DNA from: an uncultured Clostridia bacterium
Lineage (GTDB): Bacteria > Bacillota > Clostridia > Lachnospirales > Lachnospiraceae
Reading direction: 5' to 3'
NCBI GenBank assembly: GCA_947643415.1
Contig: CANRWA010000034.1
Coordinates: 1-39,635, forward strand
DNA length: 39,635 nt
This document shows, piece by piece, positions 15,578 to 23,963 of the stretch. Within the stretch, counting starts at the first letter, position 1, and each line of letters starts with the position of its first letter. Both the position numbers and the translations under genes were made by a program. Under the pieces are notes generated by a model that made no database searches, was not told the DNA's origin, and saw only the letters and a program-made list of their open reading frames with translations.

Positions 15578-15640
15578 AAAAGACCGGGGAATATACCTGA
15601 CAAACCTTCCCCGGTCCTTTACAGCCACATATCAATCAAC
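15549..15640 (-). repeat. Terminator-promoter module, copy A
   Basis: About 92 bases covering the LytTR-type repeats and the terminator stem. It is closely repeated at 20771-20866 with only scattered changes and small indels. The two copies flank the 15697-20599 four-gene cassette in direct orientation. Confidence 0.8.
15582..15616 (-). terminator. Terminator after the second ABC/FtsX module
   Basis: GACCGGGGAA (15582-15591) pairs perfectly with TTCCCCGGTC (15607-15616), a ten-base GC-rich stem. Reading on the minus strand it is followed by TTTT. It lies between the FtsX gene and the next LytTR-type promoter, and is near-identical to a hairpin at 20804-20840. Confidence 0.75.
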
Positions 15641-15695
15641 CACTCTTTGCTTCTCTTGCTTTTCCAACAAAATCATGTTCCAAAGCAATATCCAT
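15636..15695 (-). CDS. Candidate 19-residue peptide
   Basis: A short frame starting one base after the FtsX stop (TAA T ATG) encodes MDIALEHDFVGKAREAKSG and ends in TGA just before the terminator. AAAGGAATGG precedes the ATG at fair spacing. It has no double-glycine leader or cysteine and no hydrophobic core. Its position at the end of a peptide-sensing ABC operon makes it worth noting, but it could be chance. Confidence 0.3.
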   Translation of the reverse strand: MDIALEHDFVGKAREAKSG

Positions 15696-15696
15696 A

Positions 15697-18117
15697 TTAT
15701 TCCATTCCTTTCACATACTCTGCAAGTGTCCTTTTTTCACAATAGCGAATAGCCAGTACAGAATATCCTAAAGCAATCATCACGAGAGCCGCAAAGAAAA
15801 TAAACATAGGCAGTAATGGGAATGTATAGTCCAGTTCCCCTAACAGACCAATCTGACTGAATGCCCGGCATAAAATATATCCGAGGATAGTCCCGATCGT
15901 CAAAGTAACAGCCATTGTTGCCAATACATAATGAAAAGATTCTGCCCACAGCATTTTTGACAGCTGTTTATTAGACAGCCCGACAGAACGCAGAACACCA
16001 AATTCCTGCTGTCTCGAAACAAAATTAGTCATAAGCGTATTGATAAGGTTAATCAGTGCAAAGATACCGATAAATACCACCAGTACATAGGCTGCTCTCA
16101 TCGCTATTTTTAATGATTCTTCAAGGAAGGAAATCATTTCATTGATGCTCCGGACTTCCAGTTCCGGGTTAATGCCACAAATCTCATAAATGGTATCTTC
16201 TGCCTGAGAAATATTTGCTAAATCTGTACTGAATAACAGTTTTGAATTAAAATTCGTTGTGCCAGCTTTGATCACGTTCAGTAAATCCTGTGGTACAAAA
16301 ATATAGTATCCCTCATAAAGCTTATCCGGCAGATTGACAGTTGCCATTACCTTAAATGGAATCTTTTCTCCTTCATCAGTTTCTATTTGAACAGTATCCC
16401 CTACCACAGCTTCATAATGTGCAAATGATTTCACCATGCCGGAAGAATCATCTATTATGATTCCATGTTCTTCAACCAGCTTATCGTAATCCAATGTCCC
16501 ATTTAACAAAGCATCCTGATAACTTTCGAGATACTCTCTTGAAAGCCCCACTATATCATAATAAGGCTGATCCTCCACATTGACATTATCAGGAAAGAAC
16601 ATATTTGCAGTACAGCTTTGAACTGACAATATATCCCCAACCATTGCTTCCTCAGTTAATTTTGTGAAAAGCTCCTGATTTAACGGATTATTTTGCTGTA
16701 ATTTATCAGCTACCGGAACATATGGGGAAAATGTATCCCCAGCTGGAGACAGGGATACTTCAAATTCATAACCATACAATTGCTGGTAGGCCATAGCCAC
16801 AGGATTTATAGACAGCATTATGGTAGATGCACACATGAGGAAAATCCCCGTAAATCCCAAAGAAAATAAGGTCAGGACAGTCCGTTTCCTGTTGCGGGAA
16901 AAATTAATCCCGGCAAGGGTATAAGGTGTAATCTTCCGGTGAAGTTTTTTTGTGTCACCAAGTTTCGCAACATCTGTTGTTGTCGTAATTCTGACTGCCT
17001 CCACCGGAGAAACTGATGTGGCAATCCGCACAGGCTTCCGTATGGACAGCCCGACTGTTATTTCCATAACAAGGGCGGTAATAACTGCAAATCTGACCGT
17101 ATTCGGTAAGTACCAGCCATCGGGAATGAGCAGGTATCCAATGATACTGCCGCTAACTATACCTGCAGGAATGGACAGCAGTGACAGTTTCCGGCTTTCC
17201 TTACGCACAAGATACTTCATCTGTTTCTGGGTAATACCAACAACACGCAAACGCCCATACTCCTTTACCTTCCCTGTGACAGATATATAAAACAGACTAT
17301 AAACAACCGTAGAGCAGGCAATAATAATCAAAATACTGACCAGCACAGTGGTAAGCGTGTTACTGGATGCGTTATCAAAAGTACTAAAGTAAGAAGAACT
17401 GAATGCAATATCCGCTTCACCAAAACCATAAGGCTCCATACAGGCAAGGATATACTGTTTTAATTCATCCGTTCCCATAGTCTCACTTCCAGACATCCGT
17501 ATCAGCGCCGAATAAGGAATGTCCATACCCGAAAAATAGGATTCCAAAAGTGCCTGTGAAACCAGAACTTCATATGAATTGCTTGCGTTCTCATCCTTTA
17601 TCAGCCCACAGACTGTATATTCTGAAGGAACATTTTGCCCCAATTCAAGGGTAACTGACTCTCCCAGCGCTGGTTCTATCCCCTGTTTTTCCAGATAAGA
17701 TGTTGGAATGGCAATTTCTGTTTCCTTTTCAGGCAGCCGCCCCTGCGTTAATTCATGGGAATACAGAAGGAAAGCCGCTTCATCATAATATGTTACACTC
17801 AGCCTGTCCTTTCCAATCCGCAGTTCCTTCAGCGGCATAACAAGCGACAATCCCACCTGCTCAATCGTTTCATCTTTTGATAAAGCGGTGAACTGCTCTG
17901 GATTCACATAGAGAACTGCCGCCTGTAAACGTCCCTGGTAAAGTTTTCTGGTCTGGTAACTGCCGCCGAAAACATAAAGAGCAAGTGACATCATAAGGCA
18001 GGAGGCAAACGCAATCGTTATAATGATAAAAATATTGCGGCGCTTGTCGGCTCTAATACTTTTGTCTGCCAGACGGTTTATTATCTTATTTGAGCTTGCC
18101 GTAAATAAAGAAATCAC
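15697..18117 (-). CDS. ABC permease with two FtsX domains (BceB-like or macrolide-export type)
   Basis: An 806-residue permease. It has an N-terminal membrane segment (NIFIIITIAFASCLMMSLAL), a large extracytoplasmic domain (about 55-250), three to four segments in the middle, a second extracytoplasmic domain (about 455-690) and three C-terminal segments. The FtsX-type coupling motif VSRQQEFGVLRSVGLSNKQL is near the C-terminus. The start is GTG at 18117, with AAGGAGG eight bases upstream, 13 bases after the ATPase stop. It pairs with the 18131-18796 ATPase. Together with the HK and RR upstream this resembles modules that sense and remove antimicrobial peptides. Confidence 0.85.
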   Translation of the reverse strand: MISLFTASSNKIINRLADKSIRADKRRNIFIIITIAFASCLMMSLALYVFGGSYQTRKLYQGRLQAAVLYVNPEQFTALSKDETIEQVGLSLVMPLKELRIGKDRLSVTYYDEAAFLLYSHELTQGRLPEKETEIAIPTSYLEKQGIEPALGESVTLELGQNVPSEYTVCGLIKDENASNSYEVLVSQALLESYFSGMDIPYSALIRMSGSETMGTDELKQYILACMEPYGFGEADIAFSSSYFSTFDNASSNTLTTVLVSILIIIACSTVVYSLFYISVTGKVKEYGRLRVVGITQKQMKYLVRKESRKLSLLSIPAGIVSGSIIGYLLIPDGWYLPNTVRFAVITALVMEITVGLSIRKPVRIATSVSPVEAVRITTTTDVAKLGDTKKLHRKITPYTLAGINFSRNRKRTVLTLFSLGFTGIFLMCASTIMLSINPVAMAYQQLYGYEFEVSLSPAGDTFSPYVPVADKLQQNNPLNQELFTKLTEEAMVGDILSVQSCTANMFFPDNVNVEDQPYYDIVGLSREYLESYQDALLNGTLDYDKLVEEHGIIIDDSSGMVKSFAHYEAVVGDTVQIETDEGEKIPFKVMATVNLPDKLYEGYYIFVPQDLLNVIKAGTTNFNSKLLFSTDLANISQAEDTIYEICGINPELEVRSINEMISFLEESLKIAMRAAYVLVVFIGIFALINLINTLMTNFVSRQQEFGVLRSVGLSNKQLSKMLWAESFHYVLATMAVTLTIGTILGYILCRAFSQIGLLGELDYTFPLLPMFIFFAALVMIALGYSVLAIRYCEKRTLAEYVKGME

Positions 18118-18130
18118 TGCACCGTCCTCC

Positions 18131-18796
18131 TTATCCCATAATCCTGCCGTCTTCAATGCGGATGATACGGTCCGCAAGAAGGGCAATGTCGTTATTGTGG
18201 GTAATCATTACAATAGTCTGGTTAAATTTCTCACTTGTAAGTTTTAAAAGCCCCAATACATCGGCACTGCTCTTGCTGTCGAGATTACCTGTAGGTTCAT
18301 CGGCAAGGACGATTGCAGGCTTAGTGATCAGCGCTCTTGCGATTGCTACACGCTGCTGCTGTCCGCCGGAAAGATTGTTCGGCATACTTTTCAATTTATT
18401 TTCCAAAGAAAGTACATGAATCACTTCATCCGCAAAATTCCGGTCTACGATGCCTCCGTCCAACTCCACAGGCAGGACGATATTCTCATATACATTTAAG
18501 ATCGGAACCAGATTATAATTCTGAAAAACAAACCCTATGTTCCGTCTGCGGAAAATGGTAAGTTCCTCATCGTTCATTTGGGAAAGCTCTTTCTCATGGA
18601 CAATGACCGAACCGGAAGTCGGGGTATCCAGACCGCCGATCATATGTAATAAAGTTGATTTACCAGAGCCGGAAGTACCGACTATGGCAACGAATTCTCC
18701 TTTATTGACAGATAAATCCACATCATCCACTGCACAGGTGATGTTAGGTTCTTTCCCATAATATTTTTTTAAATGTTTTGTCTGCAATATCTGCAT
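18131..18796 (-). CDS. ABC transporter ATPase (BceA/LolD/MacB type)
   Basis: A 221-residue ATPase. Walker A is GTSGSGKS (residues 40-47), the Q-loop is FVFQNYNLVP, the signature is LSGGQQQRVAIARAL (142-156), Walker B is IVLADEPTGNLD (162-173), and the H-loop is VMITHNNDIA. The family drives FtsX-type permeases that move antimicrobial peptides or lipoproteins. GGAGG precedes the ATG. A TATAAT lies in the 97-base gap upstream, so the transporter genes may also have their own promoter. Confidence 0.92.
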   Translation of the reverse strand: MQILQTKHLKKYYGKEPNITCAVDDVDLSVNKGEFVAIVGTSGSGKSTLLHMIGGLDTPTSGSVIVHEKELSQMNDEELTIFRRRNIGFVFQNYNLVPILNVYENIVLPVELDGGIVDRNFADEVIHVLSLENKLKSMPNNLSGGQQQRVAIARALITKPAIVLADEPTGNLDSKSSADVLGLLKLTSEKFNQTIVMITHNNDIALLADRIIRIEDGRIMG

Positions 18797-18855
18797 AGTG
18801 AACTGCCTCCTACTGTATTATTTCCACATTCGTCTGAACGACACTGTTATTTTTC

Positions 18856-18861
18856 ATTATA
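18856..18861 (-). promoter_or_regulatory. Candidate promoter for the ABC/FtsX pair
   Basis: On the minus strand TTATAATG lies about 60 bases before the ATPase ATG. TTAAGATTT lies about 20 bases further upstream, similar to the RR boxes at 27175-27215. In Bce-type systems the transporter pair has its own regulator-dependent promoter, so the same is plausible here. Confidence 0.4.
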
Positions 18862-18892
18862 AAGAGGAAATGTTGCAGAAATCTTAACAGAA

Positions 18893-19915
18893 TCACAGCG
18901 GAATAAAAATCTCAAATTCACTTCCGGAATTAACAGTAGAATTCACCAAAATGTAGCCATGCTGGAGAGTAATAATCTGTTTGCACAGATACAGACCAAT
19001 ACCATTTCCCTCTGATATATTTGTATTCCCACGCCAAAATCTTATAAAAATATTGGACAGATCAGCAGGCGGGATTCCAATACCGGTATCTCTGATTGAA
19101 ATCTTGATATACTTTTCTGTCCTGTTAAGCAGTATTGTTAGTTTTCCGTTTTGCGGTGTATACTTAATGGCATTTTCCATTACATTAAACAGTGCCTCAC
19201 TTGTCCACTTTGGATCATGCAGGACAATATAGTCTGTTGTATTATCATAATACACCTCTATATCTTTCTTCTCTGCAGGCACAAGTATCCCTTCCAACGC
19301 TGAAAGTATCGTCTGCCCAATGGAAGTCTCCCTTGGCTGTATCTGAATCAATCCGTTTTCAAGTTGTGATGTTTTTAGTAATGCCCGTATTAAAAAGTCT
19401 ATTTTGTCCAGCTGCTTCCCTTGCTTTTCCAGACAATCTCGATATTCCTCTCGCAAAATGCCCGGCTGCTTTAATGCTTCCTGTAAAAGATGCAGATTAG
19501 TGAGAGGTGTCTTTAGCTGATGTGAAATATCAGAAACAAAGGATTGTACTTTACTTTTTTCCTTTTCTATCGAACTCTGCTGCATCTGCAGAACATCATA
19601 TAAGCGGTTCAGCTGATGATAAATCTGTGAAATATAGGTATCATCAATATCATCATAAGTTGTGACAGCTTCCTGGTTCATCATCTTATCCATCATGACA
19701 AACAGGTTTGTAAAAAAATCCGAAAATGTTCTTTTTATTAAAAGCCAGGCTATACAGATAAACAAAATGAAAGTAATCTGTGAGAAGATAAGGACAACCA
19801 TACTGCTTCTGTTAACCGAGATAAAAATAAGCATCAGGTTTATAATCAGGATGCCATAAAACAAAAATTTAACAGCTGTAAAATACTTTTTATTCTTCAA
19901 TTTATTTCTCCTCAT
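18893..19915 (-). CDS. Sensor histidine kinase of the second ABC module
   Basis: A 340-residue kinase with two membrane segments (about 15-33 and 38-60), a very short external loop, a DHp helix with SDISHQLKTPLTNL (His132) and a HATPase domain with NVMENAIKYTP, DTGIGIP and GNGIGLYLCK. The short loop is typical of intramembrane-sensing BceS-like kinases, which depend on their ABC transporter to perceive the peptide. The ATG at 19915 lies one base after the regulator stop without a clear site. A TTG at 19900 has GAGGAG seven bases upstream and may be the true start. Confidence 0.85.
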   Translation of the reverse strand: MRRNKLKNKKYFTAVKFLFYGILIINLMLIFISVNRSSMVVLIFSQITFILFICIAWLLIKRTFSDFFTNLFVMMDKMMNQEAVTTYDDIDDTYISQIYHQLNRLYDVLQMQQSSIEKEKSKVQSFVSDISHQLKTPLTNLHLLQEALKQPGILREEYRDCLEKQGKQLDKIDFLIRALLKTSQLENGLIQIQPRETSIGQTILSALEGILVPAEKKDIEVYYDNTTDYIVLHDPKWTSEALFNVMENAIKYTPQNGKLTILLNRTEKYIKISIRDTGIGIPPADLSNIFIRFWRGNTNISEGNGIGLYLCKQIITLQHGYILVNSTVNSGSEFEIFIPL

Positions 19916-19918
19916 TAC

Positions 19919-20599
19919 TTATTCGTCTGCAATCCACATATAACCTGTGCCATATACCGTCTTAATATATCGGTGAGCAGCAGAATCAATTTTCCCCCTG
20001 ATCCGGCTGACCATGCTGTTAAGAGATGTTTCCTCCACATAATTCCCTCGCCTGTCCCATACCACGTCCAGAATTTTTTCCCTTGTAACTATGTGCCCTG
20101 GATTTTTTACCAGCAGTTCCAGAAACTTAAATTCCAAAGGAGTTAATTCTATCGGTTCGTCCGCCGCATAAGCAGTTAAAGCGGCAAAATCTATCCGCAG
20201 ATAGGAATCGGAATAAATTACCCCGGAAAATTCCTTTTCCATCCGGTTTGTGACAGCCGCTATCTTTTTCAGCAAAACAGGGAGGGAAAAAGGCTTGGTC
20301 ACATAGTCATCAGCTCCCATGTTGTAACCTTTTATTATATCGTTTTCCAGATCCTTTGCTGTAAGAAAAATGATTCTGGTATCTATTGAAATCTGTCGGA
20401 TTTCTTCACAGACAGCAAAACCATTACCGTCAGGCAATGTAATATCCAGCAAAATAAGATCAAACTTCAAATTTCTAATCTTCGTGACAGCATCTTCTTT
20501 TGTGTATGCCCATGTGGTATGATATCCATTTTGATCCAAATGCCGGGTCAGCGTTTCACTTAAAGTCCGGTCATCTTCCACTAACAATATTTTTTTCAT
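19919..20599 (-). CDS. OmpR-family response regulator of the second ABC module
   Basis: A 226-residue regulator. The receiver has EDD (8-10), phospho-acceptor Asp52 in LILLDITLPDGNG and the lysine in VTKPFSLPVLL. The winged-helix domain (about 130-225) has IELTPLEFKFLELLVKNPGH and ends SRIRGKIDSAAHRYIKTVYGTGYMW. The ATG at 20599 fits GGAG six bases upstream; a longer frame begins at 20614. It lies at the head of the module behind a LytTR-type promoter and a 124-base leader. It probably activates the ABC genes behind it. Confidence 0.9.
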   Translation of the reverse strand: MKKILLVEDDRTLSETLTRHLDQNGYHTTWAYTKEDAVTKIRNLKFDLILLDITLPDGNGFAVCEEIRQISIDTRIIFLTAKDLENDIIKGYNMGADDYVTKPFSLPVLLKKIAAVTNRMEKEFSGVIYSDSYLRIDFAALTAYAADEPIELTPLEFKFLELLVKNPGHIVTREKILDVVWDRRGNYVEETSLNSMVSRIRGKIDSAAHRYIKTVYGTGYMWIADE

Positions 20600-20729
20600 A
20601 ATAATCTCCATCAATCTGTTATTCGGTTGAATATGTGGTAATGAACATTTTGCTTCATTCTAAAGTACATCATTTACTAATAGATAGCTACTTCTCATTT
20701 CTGTTAAAATTAGGGATACTTTATTATAT

Positions 20730-20799
20730 ATTATACATGATTTACTCCTGTTAAAAAAAGTGATTTGCGATATACAGATTTTTTCCCCGAAAGACAGAT
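20730..20799 (-). promoter_or_regulatory. LytTR-type promoter of the second ABC/two-component module
   Basis: The core TACAGATTTTTTCCCCGAA is at 20773-20791 and a second half-repeat GACAGAT starts at 20793. CATGTATAAT on the minus strand (plus 20730-20735) lies exactly 37 bp downstream of the inner repeat. The same 37-bp spacing and the AGTAAATCATG before the -10 are found at 27236-27305. No -35 hexamer is evident, as expected for an activator-dependent promoter. Confidence 0.65.
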
Positions 20800-20866
20800 A
20801 AAAGACCGGGGAAGGATACCTGACAAACCTTTCCCGGTTCTTTACAGCCACACATATCAAACAACA
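20771..20866 (-). repeat. Terminator-promoter module, copy B
   Basis: The direct partner of 15549-15640. The stem GACCGGGGAA at 20804 pairs with TTCCCGGTTC (20831-20840) with a bulge and is followed by TTTT on the minus strand. It serves as terminator of the 20857-21138 gene and promoter of the next module. Confidence 0.75.
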
Positions 20867-21138
20867 GCTCCTGCCTCACGCCTGCCATACTCATACATTT
20901 TCAGAGAAACCAGCCTGGTAATCCTCTCCATGCCGTTCAGGATGGTCTCCACATCACTATCCTCGTCCTCTCCCAGCCGTTCACACAGGTTCCGCCCTGC
21001 CTGATATACACCTTCATACAAAAGGCAGCACTCTTTCCCCTCGGCAAATTCATCTTCAATTTCAATTCCCTCTGGCATGGAAGCCATCCCCTCTGCCAGA
21101 AATCCGTTCATCTTATCATAAATCAGTTCTTTTTGCAT
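20857..21138 (-). CDS. Small acidic protein (element accessory type, DUF6664-like)
   Basis: A 93-residue acidic protein with MNGFLAEGMASMPEGIEIED, then ECCLLYEGVYQAGRNLCERLGEDEDSDVE and a C-terminal helix TRLVSLKMYEYGRREAG. It resembles small proteins encoded in Lachnospiraceae mobile elements that I associate with DUF6664. GGAGG lies eight bases before the ATG at 21138; a longer frame starting at 21261 is rejected. It diverges from the Xre gene at 21264 with the shared operator region between them. A nearly identical architecture occurs at 27397-28147. Confidence 0.65.
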   Translation of the reverse strand: MQKELIYDKMNGFLAEGMASMPEGIEIEDEFAEGKECCLLYEGVYQAGRNLCERLGEDEDSDVETILNGMERITRLVSLKMYEYGRREAGAVV

Positions 21139-21151
21139 ACCGCATCCTCCT

Positions 21152-21228
21152 TTTGTCTCACTTTTACAACCGATTTTAATATGTAATGCCATTAAAATCA
21201 ATAGTGGTGGTGCAAAAAGTGAGACAAA
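21152..21228. promoter_or_regulatory. Operator-like dyads between divergent Xre and acidic-protein genes
   Basis: TTTGTCTCACTTTT (21152-21165) is repeated in perfect inverted orientation at 21215-21228. GATTTTAAT (21172-21180) and ATTAAAATC (21191-21199) form an inner nine-base dyad. The two lie between divergent starts and flank likely promoter elements for both genes. The obvious binder is the Xre protein encoded at 21264. Confidence 0.6.
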
Positions 21229-21263
21229 CTTCTCGACACATTTCGACAGATTGGAGGACAACT

Positions 21264-21515
21264 ATGCCAAAACCAAGGACTACATCCGGCGAAAAGAACC
21301 TGATCAGCAGTCGCCTTATCGAGTTAAGGAAACAGCAGAACCTTTCCCAGCGTGACCTTGCCCATAAGCTGCAGCTTGCCGGATATGACATGGACAAGAA
21401 CGTGATCACCCGCATTGAAACCAACAAGCGGTATGTCACGGATATTGAGCTGCGGGCCTTATCGGAGGTGCTGGGCGTCAGCTATGCGTTTCTGATTGAT
21501 GGAGAGGATAAATAG
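21264..21515 (+). CDS. Xre-family transcriptional regulator
   Basis: An 83-residue protein that is nearly all helix-turn-helix: LIELRKQQNLSQRDLAHKLQLAGYDMDKNVITRIETNKRYVTDIELRALSEVLGVSYAFL. GGAGG at 21253-21257 fits the ATG at 21264. It closely resembles the 84-residue Xre at 27893 in domain lay-out (SQ..LA.(K/R)LQL.G then RIE...R.V.D.E...LSE). It sits divergent from the small acidic protein and probably represses both genes through the dyads at 21152-21228. Confidence 0.85.
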   Translation: MPKPRTTSGEKNLISSRLIELRKQQNLSQRDLAHKLQLAGYDMDKNVITRIETNKRYVTDIELRALSEVLGVSYAFLIDGEDK

Positions 21516-21566
21516 CAAAAAGCAAGCGGCTAACACGCTCTCTAAATATGTTAATATTACTTAACA

Positions 21567-21603
21567 AAAAGGACATGGAAAGACTTTACTCCCATATCCT
21601 TTT
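21567..21603. terminator. Bidirectional terminator
   Basis: AAAAGGACATGG (21567-21578) pairs with CCATATCCTTTT (21592-21603), with one mismatch that would be a G-U or A-C pair. A-rich and T-rich sides make it work for the Xre gene on the plus strand and the lipoprotein on the minus strand, which converge here. Confidence 0.65.
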
Positions 21604-21663
21604 CTACTTTATCGGCTTTTTGTAACTGCTGGTTTTTCTTTTCCGCTGGTGCGCTGGAATTAT

Positions 21664-21918
21664 TTAATCTGAAATACCTTCTTCCACTTTATCAAGAATG
21701 TATGATGTGAATTTGCCCTCCACACTATCACTTGGGAAATCTTCTTCCAGCTCTACCTTTATACTTTCAAATTCTTGTTGCAGTTCTTCCTTTTCTCCTG
21801 CTGTCAAGTCGTCCCAGTTTTTATTATTAGCGTATGTGCAGCCGCTCAAGCTGATTACAATCATACCTAATACAGCCAAAGCAAGAAATTGTTTTTTGAT
21901 ATTTTTTATCAGTCTCAT
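21664..21918 (-). CDS. Small lipoprotein at the end of the first ABC module
   Basis: An 84-residue protein with a signal peptide ending in lipobox LSGC (cysteine 27). The mature part is only about 57 residues, acidic, with a coiled stretch (WDDLTAGEKEELQQEFESIKVELEE) and a short C-terminal helix. AAAGGAG precedes the ATG. It lies 77 bases after the histidine kinase gene and probably belongs to that operon. It could shield the cell or assist the sensing of a peptide, but this is inference; no family was recognised. Confidence 0.75.
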   Translation of the reverse strand: MRLIKNIKKQFLALAVLGMIVISLSGCTYANNKNWDDLTAGEKEELQQEFESIKVELEEDFPSDSVEGKFTSYILDKVEEGISD

Positions 21919-21994
21919 AACTATCTCCTTTTTACAAAATATATTTACTTAAAATTCACTCACATATTTTTTTACGAAACCCACAGAATCAAAT

Positions 21995-23251
21995 TCAGGA
22001 AGCCAACGCCAGACATATCCTAACTTCAAACCATGCGTTTTCTTCAGATTGGCAAAGCAGTCTTCCACCCATGCCTTTCACAAGATACTCTGCGATGTAC
22101 ATACCCATTCCGGAGCCTTCCTTTTCTTTTGCATTCTGCCCCCTGAAATATTTCTGTGTAAGGAATATTTCCTCTTCCTTTTTTACGCCTTTCCCAAAGT
22201 CTTTTATGCAGACGCACAGAAATTCACCCTCAAAACCGCAACGGACTTCTATCTCCGTATCTGCATATTTGTAACTGTTAGAGATGATATTGTCCACTAC
22301 CTGCAAAAACCGTACCCTGTCAGCCATAACAAGACACTCCGGTATCTCAAACTCCTTTACACGTTTCCTGAAATCTGCCTGCAGCAATGCTTCCTCTATG
22401 GCAGAACTTTCCGTTACTTCCGTTCTTATCTCAAGTCTTTCAAGCTCATTTAGCATAGTTGTGTGAAGATTGCCAATCATCCTGCTTATCTGGTTCGTTT
22501 TTCGGGCAATCGTCTCAAACTCCTGACGCAATTCCTCTGAATCTGTCGTCAGGGACTGGTACTCGGCAATCGCCTGAATGGAAGCCACCGGGTTTTTAAT
22601 ATCATGGCTGATAGAAACGATCACTTCACGCCGCTGCTTATCTGCCTCCTGCTCCCTCTTCCTCGCATAAAGCAGTTCCTCTCTCATAATGTCAAAGCTT
22701 TCTGAAAAAGCACCAAAAGCTGAACTGTCGATTCTGCTCACCGGAATGTCCAGATTCCCTTTTGCTATCTGGCCGGCAAAATCATTCATCTTTCTCACCG
22801 GTCCGAACACATGCTTCTTTAAATATAAAAACACAAGGACATCTTTCAAAAATAATACAACAAGAAACGATATCGCCCAAACTTCAACTTTTCTTTTTAA
22901 ATCTTCCCCTTCGTTATTGATAAAGATAATCCTGCCCTGAATTTTACCATCCACCAGAATATCTACGCTGTAATCTTTATGGATGAAATCGTACACATAA
23001 TCCGTATCCAGCCCCTGTCTGGATGCAGCTACCGGCCGGCCATCGGCATCGGTTACAAAATAGTCCGTTTCATACCCCTGCATCATACTGACTGCCTGCT
23101 CCGCATCCGGCCAGTATTCCCTGACAGTAAATATAATGTCATTTGCCTCAGTATTCTTTATTTTATTCTGCGGTCTGGCTGCCAAAATACAGCACAATGA
23201 AATGCAGGCTGCCAAATATAAACTGACGGTGATCACAATAAAGCGCTTCAC
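21995..23251 (-). CDS. Sensor histidine kinase of the first ABC module
   Basis: A 418-residue kinase. A signal-anchor (7-25), an external domain of about 95 residues, and a second membrane segment (about 125-145) precede a HAMP-like linker (VFGPVRKMNDFAGQIAKGNL). The DHp is VSISHDIKNPVASIQ with His216, and the HATPase has VDNIISNSYKYAD, DFGKGV and GSGMGMYIAEYL. The start is GTG, one codon after the regulator stop, with AAAGGAG. Unlike the kinase at 18893, it has a sizeable external sensor, so it may bind its ligand directly. Confidence 0.85.
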   Translation of the reverse strand: MKRFIVITVSLYLAACISLCCILAARPQNKIKNTEANDIIFTVREYWPDAEQAVSMMQGYETDYFVTDADGRPVAASRQGLDTDYVYDFIHKDYSVDILVDGKIQGRIIFINNEGEDLKRKVEVWAISFLVVLFLKDVLVFLYLKKHVFGPVRKMNDFAGQIAKGNLDIPVSRIDSSAFGAFSESFDIMREELLYARKREQEADKQRREVIVSISHDIKNPVASIQAIAEYQSLTTDSEELRQEFETIARKTNQISRMIGNLHTTMLNELERLEIRTEVTESSAIEEALLQADFRKRVKEFEIPECLVMADRVRFLQVVDNIISNSYKYADTEIEVRCGFEGEFLCVCIKDFGKGVKKEEEIFLTQKYFRGQNAKEKEGSGMGMYIAEYLVKGMGGRLLCQSEENAWFEVRICLALAS

Positions 23252-23935
23252 TTAATTCTCCTTTGCCAGACGGAACATATAGCCTTTCCCATATTCTGTA
23301 ATGATATAGACTGGGCTGGAAGGGTTATCCTCAACCTTTTCACGCAGCTTCCTTATGTGGACATTCAGTGTCCCGTCCCCCACATAAGCCTCCTGCCACA
23401 CTTCCTTAAAAAGTTCCTCTTTCCCGACCAGACGGTTCCTGTTTCGGATAAGATAAAGCAATAGCTTCATCTCCATCCTTTTCAGCAGGACAGGCTCACC
23501 TTTTTTTAATAAAGTTTCTTCTTCCATGTTCACCTGACATTCCCCAAAAGAAATAATCCTGTCATCCCCGGCAGAATACCTCCGTAACACAGCCTTTACT
23601 TTCGCCAGAAGAATAGGCAGGGAATAGGGCTTGCAAATAAAATCATCGCCGCCCACATTCAAGCCTAACAGAATACTTTCTTCTTCCGTCTGGCAGCTTA
23701 CAAAGATGATTGGAACCTGTGTCTCCTCCCGTATCTGCCTGCACAGGTTGTACCCGCACCCATCCCCCAGGTTAATGTCCAACAGAATCATACGGGCGGT
23801 ATTTTCCCGTATAAATTCACGATATTCCTCCACACCCGATACCGCCGCCACCTTTATCCCCGAAAGGCTCAAATATTTACAGGTGTTTTCCGCCAATGGT
23901 GCCTCGTCTTCTATCATCAGACAATCATATACCAA
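23252..23935 (-). CDS. OmpR-family response regulator of the first ABC module
   Basis: A 227-residue regulator. The receiver has EDE (9-11) and phospho-acceptor Asp53 in RMILLDINLGDGCG, then a winged-helix with LLKRMEMKLLLYLIRNRNRL and GTLNVHIRKLREKVEDNPSS, ending ITEYGKGYMFRL. TTG at 23935 is chosen because AGGAAGGAAG lies eight bases upstream; a GTG at 23962 is possible but lacks a site. It lies 28 bases after the FtsX gene. The TTAAG repeats at 27175-27215 are its likely autoregulatory target. Confidence 0.85.
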   Translation of the reverse strand: MVYDCLMIEDEAPLAENTCKYLSLSGIKVAAVSGVEEYREFIRENTARMILLDINLGDGCGYNLCRQIREETQVPIIFVSCQTEEESILLGLNVGGDDFICKPYSLPILLAKVKAVLRRYSAGDDRIISFGECQVNMEEETLLKKGEPVLLKRMEMKLLLYLIRNRNRLVGKEELFKEVWQEAYVGDGTLNVHIRKLREKVEDNPSSPVYIITEYGKGYMFRLAKEN

Positions 23936-23963
23936 TTTATCCGCTTCCTTCCTTTTACCCACG

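Noticed and set aside
20660-20860. Minus-strand 66-codon frame
   Set aside because: It runs through the LytTR repeats and the -10 element and has no ribosome binding site.
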